Positions 35,926 to 47,887 of a DNA stretch of 64,000 bases are shown in pieces. How positions within the stretch are numbered: the first letter of the stretch is position 1; every line of letters begins with the position of its first letter. Source of the stretch: Capsicum annuum (lineage: Eukaryota; Streptophyta; Magnoliopsida; Solanales; Solanaceae); NCBI RefSeq assembly GCF_002878395.1, contig NC_061120.1, forward strand, positions 114,548,407 through 114,612,406, in the 5' to 3' direction. A program made the position numbers and the translations under genes. The notes under the pieces were generated by a model. That model was given only the letters and a program-made list of their open reading frames with translations. It searched no databases and was not told the origin of the DNA.

Positions 35926-36046
35926 AGCTAGGGGTCTATCGGAAATAGCCTCTCTACTTCTTTGAAGGTAGCGGTATGGACTGCATACATTTTACCCATC
36001 CAGACCTCACTTTATGGGAATACACTAGGCTTGTTGTTGTTGTGAT
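35926..36046 (+). mobile_element. SINE-like 3' segment (Solanaceae SolS/TS type)
   Basis: The string ggggtctatcggaaatag is followed by 'cctctctac', a 'ggtatggactgcatac' block, a 'ccagacctcactttatgggaatacact' type block split by few changes, and a terminal (GTT)n. This order is what I recall for the body and tail of nightshade SINEs. No tRNA-related head with A and B boxes is visible upstream, so it is 5' truncated or embedded. Confidence 0.6.
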
Positions 36047-36747
36047 TGCCTGTATGATGCCTTGTGATGCCTTATTAATCCGATTTATCTGCATATATTG
36101 CTTGGACATATTGACATGTGTTGATACTATATGTTATATTGTTATTTCGGTTAAATTACATACTATGTACAAAATTGTTGGAGATTATCCAAGCTCTTTT
36201 CTGTACCTTGACCTAGCTATGTTATCTTGCATGTTGTTATTTTATAATTTAGCCCAATCGACTAACATTGCTTACTGTGTACCCATTATGTTGGTTATCA
36301 TACTACATTCAGTACTTTTTTGGTGCAGATTCAAGTACTTTTTGTCTTCATTGATGATTGATTACGTATTTCCGTCTATCTTTAGATATTTAGTCTTTTG
36401 TTACCTAGACAGATATTGTTAACTACTCAAAGTCTTTGTGCTGTATTATTATTCGATACTCTTGAACAGGTTCTACCAGGTGGTGGGTTTATATCGTGTA
36501 TTGACTGTTTTATCTATTTGGAACAGTTTACTTATCTAAAAATTGTATTCTTAAAATTAACCTATGTTGGGATTTCGTACTTAATTAACCCATTGCGTTA
36601 GCTTCGGGCTATGGTTTACCTTACCTACTGAAATGATTTAGCAGGTGCCATCATTAATCATAAATCGAGTCGTGACAGGTCGTGAATGTTGATTTATACC
36701 ATTTAATCATTTCACATTGTCGCTACATAATAATTGTAGTAAGAGGG

Positions 36748-38880
36748 TGTCATGACCTGATTTCCTAGGTTATGATGGAACCTACTATAGTCTAAAACTA
36801 TTAGTAATAGACTAAAAGGAGAAATGGAGAAAGAATGCAACATAAATGAAATAAAAGACTAAAATTCAAAAGATAGTCCCAAAACCTAGTGGAATTAGTA
36901 CAAGAGCTTCTAATGAAATACGACTTACAAAACGAAGTACAAAATGAATATATTGATACTTCTGATCTCTGAATACGACTTAAAAACTAGTATAGTACAT
37001 AAGAGGAAGAAAAGAAATAATCCAATCACCAGGACCTCACCCGCTGTCTTTGAACCATAACTACTCCACGTAATGCACAAAACTACTACAAGAACCCATA
37101 AGATAATCTGCACACTGCATAAGTATAGTAAGAGTATAAAAAATGTGGTACTCAGTGGACAACTATTGACTGATCTCCAAAGATAATGCAAATATAAATA
37201 GCATGCAAGCAAGAATGTAAAGTACACCCAAATATCCAAAGGTTAAGGATAAAATAAGGAAAACTACTCTATTCACACCCATGAAGATAACATAATAAAG
37301 ATAATGAGACCATAAGGATATGACATTCTATTTATACCATACTCTAAGACCCTAGCAGTATACCATGTATCACTTGCCCAGATAGGTATAAAGAGAGAAA
37401 GTAGGATATATAATAGTATACAAGGATAAATGATTGATATAAGAAACAAATAAATGAAGAAAGGAAAGGATATGCAGTAATACCATTACTACATTTATAG
37501 ATAGGTATGCCTATATACACGGTTAACTAAAAGGTATAAACTACATAATCACACAAGATTCTCAAGGCCACCTAATAATACTAGGAACAAGTTTTAAAAA
37601 AATTATGATCTCTAATCCATACATCTATACACGAGCTAATTATCCATAGTAAAAGAAATCATGCTGAAAAGAATACAAATATCAGGGTCAAAAACTATAA
37701 TGCCTAACCATGGGGTAATCATGCATAATAATTTTACCATAAGATGAAAGAATCTAAATCATACCTCAAATATCAATACTAGTCCAATAACCGACCTTTA
37801 ATGTACTAACTACAATAAGAGCAATAAAAATATAAAGTAACAAGCCATTCCAGAAAAATATTACCTAATCGAGCCTTTCATAAACCCATGTCATCATAGG
37901 CCCTAAACATTTAATAAATAATCAACAAATACCAATAAGAGGCAATACCTATGCGACTCCAAATAATGTTGATATATACAAGCACAAAATAGTATACTCC
38001 ATAAGCCATGCTCATTACATATACCCATGCACCCCCTTATAAGGATACTCAATATAGGCATAAACTAGTGATAGGCGATGCACATCTAAGAATTAATGCC
38101 AAGTAAGACCATAATACCTTAACCAATAAGAGTACCATAAAGTAACTCAGTATATATACCACATCTAGGTCCATGGCTTATAAAGTTAGGACCTACAGTT
38201 ACAATTCTTTTCCTGAAACTACAGCTCATCGATGAAGGAGTGCCTAAAGGATTCAGTAATACCCATATACATTAACCAGGTCCCGATCCAAAGATTTCCA
38301 ATTATCATCAGGGTCATTATCAATCGTCAGACTTTAAGCTAAACTCATATCATCAATACAACCATCAATCCACTCTATCCAGTACCATATATATAAATAT
38401 ATATATATATATGTATCTAAATGTATACACATAAAATGCATGGGCTAGAACCATGGGAAAGGGTATAAGTACGTAAATCCAATACTCGGGGTAAAATCCT
38501 AGACTAAATCATCATAAAAGTTTGGAAAGGGTAAGAATTAATCTCAATTGAGGTAAATAGTAAAAGCAAAATAGAGGACCAAAATCTCTGTCAGACAAAT
38601 CTCTAAATCATCATTTTTAAGCTCAAAGGCTCATAAGTTTTTTAGTAAGATAGTACGATTCTTGTTATGAAGGAATATATTTTAAAATTGAAAAGTGGGA
38701 AAGTAATAAAATAATATATTAGTTTGATTTGTAACATTTACTGCCTAAGTAATTGTAATTGTATCGAATCTATGCATGTTGTCATAAATATTCAAAGAAT
38801 ATAATCATTAGCATCAATATTTCTATAAATTATGAACATTTCCCTCACAAGTATAGAATACTTTCGAAACCGAACCAATA
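36748..38880 (-). repeat. L2: LTR-like block on the minus strand
   Basis: The plus strand begins TGTCATGACC at 36748, so the minus strand ends GGTCATGACA. Its minus-strand end 'aggttccatcat' resembles the L1 end 'aggtgccatcat', and both carry a 'tgcagat' segment some hundreds of bases inside. The other end cannot be placed; it stops before G4 at 38891. It contains a TA run at about 38391-38410. One 104-codon minus-strand ORF (37239-36925) is hydrophobic by composition and unsupported. Confidence 0.45.
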
Positions 38881-38890
38881 TCATAATCAC

Positions 38891-41085
38891 TGTAACTCCT
38901 CAAGTTGTTTGTCCTTACAAATTTTATGAAATTATATCCTCACTGCCTTAGCTATGACTTACCAAAGGATTCATAAGGAGTCTTGATGAGTCATTTGACA
39001 GAAATAGTAACCTAAACAGTAAGTGTCTTATGAAGTTATACTCTCAGTATGAGTGGCTCACTAAGAGGCATAAGGACTCATTATCGTCATTCGGTGCATA
39101 TCGTAGGAGGTTGAGTATTTACCTTAGATGGATTTGATGTTGACTATGACTAGACCCTATGAGTCATAAGGTTCCATTATAAGTTTTACGGATTGAGTCA
39201 TAGGGTCTACAGTGTGAAGGCACCCCGGAAACTCTCTTCCCTATTACTTATGGTGTCGAGTCATATTGAGTCTCTACGAATCGTATAGTGTCCCGTATTC
39301 ACTTACGACTAAATTTTAGTTTTTAAATTGAGGGTACTTTGGACAATTTCCTTCTCACCCAATTAAGGGGGTTATTTCTCATTCATAATTTAAAAAAACA
39401 CTTCCAAAGCTCTCTCAAGCAACCATACTTAGGGTTTCCAAGAACTAGGTCTCCCAAGGGTATAAGGTAGGAATTCTCTCCATAGACATTGATACTTAAG
39501 GAATGTTATTCTTTCCTAATTGCTAACTTTTTAAAAATATATATTTTAAAGTGTTGTTTATATGGTATTGATTTCCATTTTAAAACATGTGTTGTGGGTC
39601 TTGAATAAGTGTTCTTTATGTGATATTTCATGTTTGTCCCTACATGGGTTATGTTTAAATGGTGGTTTTGAAATAAATTTTATTCTTGAGTATGGTGAAT
39701 AAACTAACGGTTTGTGATTTTCCTAAACTTGTGTTTTTTGAAGTGGTTATGACGTCAGCCCCATATTGTGATGTTAGTTATTGAATATGAAAAATAAGCC
39801 TATTGAACTACACTTCAAGTATTACAAAATATGAAAAGCTAATGAAGCATAATGATTATAAAATTGAACCAAGAGGGTTGTGAATTACCCTATGTGATGA
39901 TGATTGGTCAGGCATGATTGTTGTTACCTTATAAGTATAATGGGTATGACAATGCCAATAATGTATGCATTAATGTGTGTCATGGTTCAATGAATGTGAA
40001 TATGTGATACTTGCTTAATTAGGATTTAATAAAGGCTGTATACATGAGCCGTGAAAGTATAGGTGATTAAAGGCCAAAACTAGAAACCCTAATTGCCGAT
40101 TCGGGGGTCTAAATGACTGGGTTGATTGAGTCCTCCTTATTATTAACGTATGATTGGGAGTTTTGAGTACCCAAAACTATATTATATTATTGGGTGATTG
40201 TGTCAACTTGATATGCCAGGTGGTTTGAGTCCCAGATAGGGCATATGTATACCCTCTAGGTTGTGCGGCCATACACACAAGAGCCCTACCATAACTGGGA
40301 AAGAGTTGGGGCTATATAGCCTGTAGGTTCCTTCTTATGTTATGATGGTTGAGATACACAATCCATGTTAAGGTTTTTAAAGTTTTTGTTGAACCTTCTT
40401 CCCTATCCAAGCATGTGATATGTATTTATGTGTATTTGTTTATGTGTATTATTTTTGAATATTTTTAGGCTATTGATCATAAATAAATCTATGCTTATCC
40501 CTGAGTTACATGCTAGTGTTCACCCTACTTACTGTCGCTAGACGTTGTATCACCAGATAATGTAGGCATTGGAGATACTTCAACTTTTCCTGTGCAGAGT
40601 TAGGTGAATCAGCTCGATTCATCGATTTGTTGTGGTGAAGTGGTGAGCCTTTATTTTCCAAAAGGATTAGATATTTTATCATTTCTTATCTTATATTATA
40701 ATTGAGAGTTTTCATTATCATTAACATTATTAATGTCACTATCAGAGTCATGGACATATCCCGAACAAGACCTATTTTTGATCTTTTTATTTGAATACTT
40801 TGTTGGATTACTGTGTACTTGGGTGATGTTGATAGGTTGTTTGGTCAGTTAGTGGTTGGAGGTTATGCACATGAATTAAATATCATTATGATTATTCTTA
40901 TGCTATCTTGTTATATGTTCGAAATTCATCCAACCTTGTGGATATTGCGTTCACTTGTTTAGGTACAAGGGGTGGTCTCTAGTTCATGTGGGACATGAGA
41001 TGCTCGTCATAGCTAGTCCTAGGTTTGGATTAAAAAAGGGTATCATAGCCTAGGTTTTGTGACCTTGGGGGTCCAAAAAGTCATG
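38891..41085 (+). mobile_element. G4: gypsy 5' LTR, primer site and short internal start, truncated
   Basis: LTR from TGTAACTCC (38891) to about 41035, collinear with the LTRs at 49290-50473 and 61567-63519. A primer site follows, then only about 40 bp resembling the G5 leader before the sequence switches to the duplicated C1 segment. No coding region of G4 survives. Confidence 0.75.
41038..41050 (+). promoter_or_regulatory. G4 primer-binding site
   Basis: GGGTATCATAGCC matches the initiator-Met tRNA type site with two changes, and lies just after the LTR end. It marks the G4 LTR as a 5' LTR in plus orientation. Confidence 0.65.
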
Positions 41086-42640
41086 TCAAGTACTTTATTC
41101 ATTTTCAACAATGCTGAAAGGGAGAATACTAACTTCATATGTGAGGTGTAAGGACCATGTTACGAGTTACCAAGTGTGTGTTATAATTTAGTGCATGCAG
41201 AAATGGGGAAGTATGGTAAGGCACAGTGATAGGGGAAAGCAAACATGTGCTTATATTTTTTGCTGCAAACAATAACAAGGGACCAGGTTCTTGTGTTGCA
41301 TTATGGTGAAAGCATGATGATAGGGGAAACATTATTCTTTAGAGTGGTATCCGTATAAATTAAATGTGATGGATGTGCTAAAAGATGTATAGTTGGTTTG
41401 TCATCATCAAAAAGGAGGAAAACTTCTATATGTAGTTTTGATGATGAGCACATAACTTCAAGAGACCAGGTCCCTAGATGTGCAAGGTACAGTATAGCTA
41501 GCACGCGAGTCTGCACTGATTTATCCTATTATTTAACAAACTTGCATATGCTTCTCAAATTGATTAGGACAGCTGGTCAAATAATATCTCAGCCCTAATA
41601 ATCACTCATCTATAATAGTTAAAAGATATTTTTTCATCAAATTATTTTTGCAAATCGAAAGAGTCCAGACAGGCAGCAAAAACTCCATTTCAACACCACT
41701 CAATTTCTTAGTTATTTATGTGTGCATAAATAGAAATTGTTTTGGAGTGAGTTCTTATTTGTAAATGAATTACTCTTGTTATAAGAATGATGAACTTTTA
41801 TTTTTGAGTAAAGAGTGCTTAGGTAGTGTTTCCTAAGTTTTTTATTTATTAGAGTTAATCATTGTAGAGGGTCCTTAGTAGAGATGTCAAGGCGAGCTTG
41901 TAGTAGAGTTATTACAAGCTAAAGGATCCTATAGTTAGGTTCATTGTAGAATGTAATAATGAGTTTGTTTATATTTGATTTTTTAGAGCTTGTAAGGGAA
42001 AGTCATGATTTTTCACTTTCTTGAGCAAGGGGGTTTCCATGTTAAAATCATGTGTTTTTACTCTTCCTATTCTATCTTTTGATTCCTAGTTACTTTACTG
42101 TGTTTTTCCTGTGAATGACTTTGAGAGACCTGGTCCCTAACTGTGTGCTGCATTCCTCAGGGTTTCAACATTATCTATTTCATATTATTCTTACGATATT
42201 GTGTTAGAATTGGTATGGGTTTTAGGTATTGCATTTATGAAATGCAAGACTTAGGTTAGTTAGACCATTTAGACTATTTTTATCCTGTAGAGTTGAAAAA
42301 CTTGACTTGTTTTGTTATATCTTATGGGTATTGAACTTCATTAATCATGTTTAGCATGAGAATGTCTTAGATTGCTCATGATTAGATAAAACTCTCTAGT
42401 TAGTAATGCTTTGGGTAGGTTAGCCTTAGTTGCTTACACTATTTAAGGTTGCCATAGTTTTTATTTGACTTCGTTAAAGTTCTTGAGAAAAATGTCTAAC
42501 TTAGTGAAAATTGTGGATAGTTATACTTCTAATAATGGTTTTAGATACCATTTCTGAGTCAGGGGTAGAATGTGGCTTAGCATGTATCTTGGGGATTTTA
42601 AAGTTGGCTCTTTGGCCCACCTTAAGGCAGCATTACCACT
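41085..42640 (+). repeat. Duplicated segment, copy B (C1 3' end plus flank)
   Basis: Contains the last part of C1, a purine tract, a 740-bp LTR (41431-42170, TGTAG...CAACA), and ~470 bp of the same flank as copy A. It begins abruptly after G4 leader sequence and ends where the T1 LTR begins. ORFs here (41135-41598) lie in untranslated element ends and are not genes. Confidence 0.75.
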
Positions 42641-44054
42641 TAGTCGCACTCATTATTCATGCACATTACCTTGTTTTGAAACAATAAAAGGGAAAATATA
42701 TGGATAAATACATGAATATCCACTCTTTGTAGGAATATGTTAAGTAGATCAAATGATGAGGATAGTAGTAGAAAAATGTTAAAAAAAGGAGCAAAGTAGA
42801 GTGCAGTTCAAGTCCTGAAATACATCAGCCTTGGTTACCATGACCGTAATTCTCTATCCGTAGTTGCGGTCAGTTGAGACAGTTAAAACAATGAGGTCAC
42901 AACACACAATCACGGTTGCATGGTCGTAGTCGCGGTGATCCATGCGCGATCTTGGTTAAGTGGGAATATGCCCAGATGAAGAACTGTAAAAGCACTTAGA
43001 TGCATCCCAAGGAAAATTTAAGCAAACACCCCTTCCTCTTTAGGGATACCTTAGCTCATAAGCTATCTTAGAATCCAAGACTTGAATCCCTTATCTTGGA
43101 AAAGTGTGTAATTAATATTGGAGGATCAGTTTCTTTGTTTATTGTTGAAGAATGGATGATTTGAATGACTTATATGGTATATTTCTCTTTACTTTCTTCA
43201 TGAGTAGCTAAATAATTTAGTCTTAAGATTATGTTGAATTGGCGTGTGATTGTATGTGGGTATTGTTGTGTTTGAATGGATTTCAATTTTTGAGTGTAGG
43301 TTTCACTAATGCTTGAGCTTATGAGATGGGACTCGATGGGTGAAAACTCCAAATTTTAAAATGGATTTGATTGGTGAAAGCTCCAATATCTAGAAACATT
43401 TTGTCATCCACGGAAGAGAGACTTAGGTAAATATTAGGTAACCCATAGCATCCTCGAAATAGGATTACTTAGGGATAACGCAATGGTGAACAACTAAGCC
43501 TATAGGTTACTAACCTTAGAAATCTTAGAAATTAGTGTTTAGGGATTATAATTCATCTCAAGAGCATCATCCTAGAAATGAGGATGCTTGGTTAATCTTT
43601 TGAGTGGTTGTACAAACTCCACACTTTTTATTTGCTCGAAAGAGACAATGAGTTAAATCTTTGAGGTTTTATTGAAAGATTGATCTCAATGACCTTTGAC
43701 CTAGCCTATCCATTAATTAAAAACTAAATTCATTACTAAACCAGCACTATCCCACATGCTTCACTTCTAAGGATACATGATCCCAAGATTCCTCCAAACC
43801 GTTAAATAAATTCAATGATATTTTTTAATAATTACTTGCTAAAGGTAGTAGTAATAAAATTTCCCAATCAAATCCCCCCATTTAATTATAAATGTGCATA
43901 ACTATAGCATTTCGGATGACCTTATATTAATTGGAATAACCATAGGTCTGAAGTATATAGAATTCACTCCTTGAGATTCGACCTCGATTTACATTAGGTT
44001 ACCTGACAACAACCACCTCACTCTTCAATTATAGGAGTGAGTTAATCATTATCA
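42640..44054 (+). repeat. T1 5' LTR
   Basis: Collinear with 47888-49289 from the shared 'gcactcatt' onward, ending attatca before the primer site. The first ~15 bases cannot be matched to the TGATGACTGG start of the other copy. Contains GC-rich words (ttgcggtcag, tagtcgcggtgatc). Confidence 0.75.
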
Positions 44055-44057
44055 AAA

Positions 44058-44074
44058 TGTCACAGTTGCTGGGG
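44058..44074 (+). promoter_or_regulatory. T1 primer-binding site, tRNA-Asp type (decayed)
   Basis: TGTCACAGTTGCTGGGG lies three bases after the LTR. From family knowledge the Tat/Athila primer site is TGGCGCCGTTGCCGGGG; 13 of 17 bases agree. Two differences are transitions (G to A, C to T) and two are transversions (G to T, C to A). This separates T1 from the Met-primed elements around it. Confidence 0.7.
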
Positions 44075-44181
44075 TATAAAGTGTAGATTTAGCTTGTGTG
44101 ATGTTATTCTTACTTTGGAACATCCAAGTGTCACACTTTATTTTCCTTGTTGTTTTTAAATCATTTGTAGGTAATTCTAGC

Positions 44182-45635
44182 ATGAATAGAATAATGAGTG
44201 AAGACCCTAATCATGTGGAACCATCCAATGATACTTGGGGAGAGAGCAATATAAATAATGGGTATAATGCGGATAAAAATCGTACCCTACCTCACCTTGG
44301 GAATGGGACATTTCATGTGTCTAGTTTCATGCTTCATGTGTTGCAATTAAAGGTGCTATACGGAGGCCAATCCTATGAAGATCCATATGTTAAATTGAGA
44401 AATTTTTTGGAAGTTTGTACTCCATCAAACATTTCCCCTAGTGCTCAAGAAGTCTATCAGCTTCGTCTCTTTCCATTCTCACTAAAGGGTGAAGCATTGT
44501 TATGGTTCCGCACACTTCCTTCAGCTTCACTTACTTCATGGAATGAGCTCACAAAGAAGTTTTTAGGTAAATATTCATATCTATCCAAGTTGTGTGACTT
44601 AGATGAAATTATGAATTTTAGGCAAAAAGAACGGTGAGCCCCTATATGTAGTATGGGTGAGATTTCATAGAATGTTGTCCAAATGCCTAAACTACAAGAT
44701 TTTGGGGAAGACACTCCTCCAAATAATCTATTAGGGGCTTGATCATTTGAACCAATCAGTGATAAACAATGTGGCAGAAGGTTCTCTCTTGAACTTGGAC
44801 TTTCATGTAGCCAAAAAATTGTTGAGAAAGGTAACTAATAAAAATTGAGAATGGCATACTTGAGATTAAAACATCTCCAGTAGCACTTCACTCAAGCCCA
44901 TGGTTACCAAGGAATAACAAAAATGGGGTGACGATCAATAGGAAATCTTGGCAAAGATATTAACTCAACTTGACCTTCTAACCAATTTTGTCTTGGGTTC
45001 TCCACCAAAAGTCCATGGCAAGGATGACAAAGAAATTTGGTATTTATCAAACCCCTCATTGGGTTACCACTAGACCTACCGTAAGAAAGGTGGGAATCAA
45101 TGTTAGATAGGGGTGAAGATTGGGAGCATGAAGATTTCTATTTTGTAGCTCATCATGATTAGGATTCTAACAAAGAGTCAAGTTCTATTGATGCCAATAG
45201 AGTTAGAATAGGGGATCTCCTTAAAAATATTTTAAACAAAGTTGAGGGAATGGACAAATAGTTTGTGAATTAAAAGAGGACTTCATTTCACTGTCTAGAA
45301 TGGTGGTCTCCCATTCACTCTCTATTATTGAATTGGAAAATCAAATGGGTCTACTCGTCACACGTCTAGATACTAAACCTAAAGGGAAATCCACTTTTGG
45401 TACAATCGCCAACCTCCAAAACAAAGATCAAATCATAGAGATACATGAAGAGGGTAAAAATATAAAGGAAGAGCATATGATGGGGGACTTAGGCAAAAAA
45501 TTTCCCAATGGCCAATCTAAAGAAATATTGTCCCAAAATCTAATTGACAAAGAGAAGAAAGAGGTGGAAAGCATTGTTGGCCAGTTAATTAATAAGGGAG
45601 AGTTTGATAAGTGGGGTCTTGTGGATCCTATTTGA
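44182..45635 (+). pseudogene. T1 gag (broken)
   Basis: The frame to 44637 encodes YVKLRNFLEVCTPSN, YQLRLFPFSLKGEALLWFRT and SWNELTKKFLGKYSY, then DEIMNFRQKER, which are the capsid landmarks of Tat/Athila gag. Starts at 44182 or 44194 are likelier than the upstream ATG at 44098, which lies in the leader. After a stop, remnants continue (around 44950 ILAKILTQLDLLTNFVLG) to the frame 45300-45635 with SHSLSIIELENQMGLL, the gag C-terminal helix. No zinc knuckle was seen in the remaining part. Confidence 0.75.
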
Positions 45636-47887
45636 TAAATTGATACTTGCCAAAATCGAGCCACGATGATAACTAAGGTGCTTTATGGGAGGCAACCCAC
45701 AAATGCCACGAGGATGGCTCATATGCTTTTTATCACATTTTTATATTTTGATAGTTAGTTTTTGCATAGGAATAAGTCAAACTTATGTGACACTGTGGAT
45801 AGCTTTCCATAAGATTAGAAAGAAAGAAGTGTGCATAATTTTAGGTGAAAGCCAATCAAAGATGTAACAAGCTTTATGTGAGAAGAAATGTTGAACAAGG
45901 GAAAAGTAGGAAGCAGATATACCCTCGATTATCGCGAGCATGGTCTCCAGGCGCGATTGCAGCTTCCCTCCTATCTGTGATCGTAGTCAGTCTGTTATGA
46001 TCATGTGAACAAAATCTTGATGGAGTTTTAGGGAGCACCCTTATAACTTTGTTAGCTTTGATTATTCATGATGTATAGACACTATAACCTTTTTGGTTAG
46101 GGGTGTTTCCTTATTAATTTCACTTGGGCTTGTATGATTTATGCTGCTTTCCACTATTATATTCTTTTGGATAATTCTTAATGTAATCCTTATTTGGGTA
46201 GTAATATTCAAGCACTCTGGTGGAGTTCATATTTGGATGGATTAGATATTTTGTTTTGAGTTTTCTATTTCAGCCTAAATTTCATTAGACGAGCTTTTCC
46301 TTCATGATTTGGTTTCCAACCATTGGTGTAGGGAAAGTCTATGTACCCATGGAATTATGGCCTTAGAATGCAATAAATGTCTGAGTATCTGTAGCATTGC
46401 TAATTGGGGTTGCATTAAGATCCATTGTTGAAGTCGGAGTAACAATATTGTGGTTCGCCCATACTATAAACTTCAATGTAAGAACATAACTTGGATGGTT
46501 GCCATGATTAGAAAATCATAGGTGGTGCAGATGAAAAAGAAAACTACCCCCTCCGTCTTAAAATTTTGAAATATTTGAAGGCAAGGACGCGAGCAACTTT
46601 ATGAAACAATGTTTTCCTATTCCTATTACTCCAAAAGTTTATTTCCAAAAAAAATGATTACTCTATCTTTGTCTTGTGCGGGTAGAACTATTGAATCCCT
46701 TTGATGACATTCGTATGCCATATGTGTAAGGTTAATTATCTCCATCTCATGTGTACTTGTACTATCTAGAACTTTCTCATTAGTCTTTCAAAGATGATGT
46801 TTGATTGTGCTTGGTTTGTATAATGATCATAGGCCATCGTATGATTTTGGAAGTTTACTTTAGACTAAAGATCCTACAAATACATAAGGGTTACACCTAG
46901 TCACCCTATTTGAGACATTGGACCTTTTTTAGAAAACAAATTACAAGTCATGACCTATTTATTCATCCACTCTTAAACACTATCCTCCTTGAACTTGAGA
47001 ATACATATTGAGGCTAAAAACCTAATTTGAGGGTGGTGGAAAGAGAAATAGGTATAGCTGGGCCACAAATTCTTAAGAAGATCCCTACAATATTGAGAAA
47101 GTGAAGGTTTTTTATATTTGAATAAAGAAATGATCCCATCAAGGAAAAAAATGCTTTAGCTCTTAAAAATAGGGGGTTGTAGAAGAAGAGAAAAAGAGGA
47201 AAGTGGGAAAGCCTACAAAAAGCAAAGGTAGGCAAAGTAGTAAAGTGACAAGAAGTGTCCAATAAGTAAAGCATGATAAGAGTAAGATGTAGAAGTTCAA
47301 GGAAGGCTAGCCTTGTTTTCCTAAGTTGATTTCCTACCCTACCCTAAACCTATATTATAAGATCAACAAGCCCTTTATTATTCCCAATCAAATGTAGTCA
47401 TTGTAGTGGTGATTGAAAATAGGGGCAAGCCTATTGCAAAGTACTTGTTAACATGAAGAATTTATTAAGAGAGAGAGTGATTGCACCTAAAATTCCTTGT
47501 TGTAGGATTGGTAGATAGGTCTGTGAATTTCTTTTTGTTTGTGAGAAGGCATATGAACTAGTTTAGGTGGGTAATTTTGTCATCTACTGCACAATGAGAG
47601 AATCGAAAGTATTACATGTTTGAAGTTAGCATGTGGGTTATTTCTAGAGCGTTAGTAGTTATTACATGGTTGATCCTTTAATTCTATTGCATTCTTCACT
47701 ATTTCATTATATGATGAGGGGAGTTGTTAAAATCCTATTTGCTTATATGTAAAATGATTTGTGTGGTAGCAATATAGTTTGAGTCATCAAGATCATTTGG
47801 TGATATAATAATGGTGCACATATGAAATTGTCTCATAGTAATAGGTAGAGTTTCTTGATGACCAATAAGGTCTTAAGTTGGGGGTGC
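45636..47887 (+). other. T1 region between gag and 3' LTR, pol absent
   Basis: No pol motif in any frame. At 45688-45700 the string gggaggcaaccca occurs; I recall such a motif from just after pol in Athila/Tat elements, which would mean pol was removed cleanly. A GC-rich segment at 45925-45995 carries words like those in the T1 LTR. The remainder may be an eroded 3' untranslated or env-like region. A 86-codon antisense ORF at 47274-47014 is not supported. Confidence 0.45.
47875..47886 (+). promoter_or_regulatory. T1 polypurine tract
   Basis: Aagttgggggtg lies directly before the right LTR start TGATGACTGG. A G5 run in this position is usual for Tat/Athila elements. Confidence 0.65.

Larger units (their letters stand above)
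34526..36677 (+). repeat. L1: LTR-like block on the plus strand, 5' limit unknown
   Basis: Ends in aggtgccatcat...cgagtcgtgaca at 36677, a pattern like the 3' end of long gypsy LTRs in nightshade genomes (from memory). It includes a GATACCGG-type minisatellite, a TA microsatellite and a SINE-like segment. The 5' boundary and target duplication were not found. Several ORFs of 60-150 codons (35706-36601) are low-complexity, hydrophobic by composition, and not supported as genes. Confidence 0.45.

Noticed and set aside
35706..36601. Run of overlapping ORFs (80, 148 and 67 codons) that look like membrane proteins
   Set aside because: Composition follows T-rich DNA in an LTR-like block, one ORF crosses a SINE-like segment, and there is no conserved motif.
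36925..37239. 104-codon hydrophobic ORF on the minus strand
   Set aside because: Lies within the L2 LTR-like block; hydrophobicity follows from T-rich codons and no family pattern is visible.
41135..41598. Several 65-71 codon ORFs on both strands
   Set aside because: They lie in the untranslated 3' end and LTR of the duplicated C1 segment; the matching copy at 30560-31000 does not keep the frames.
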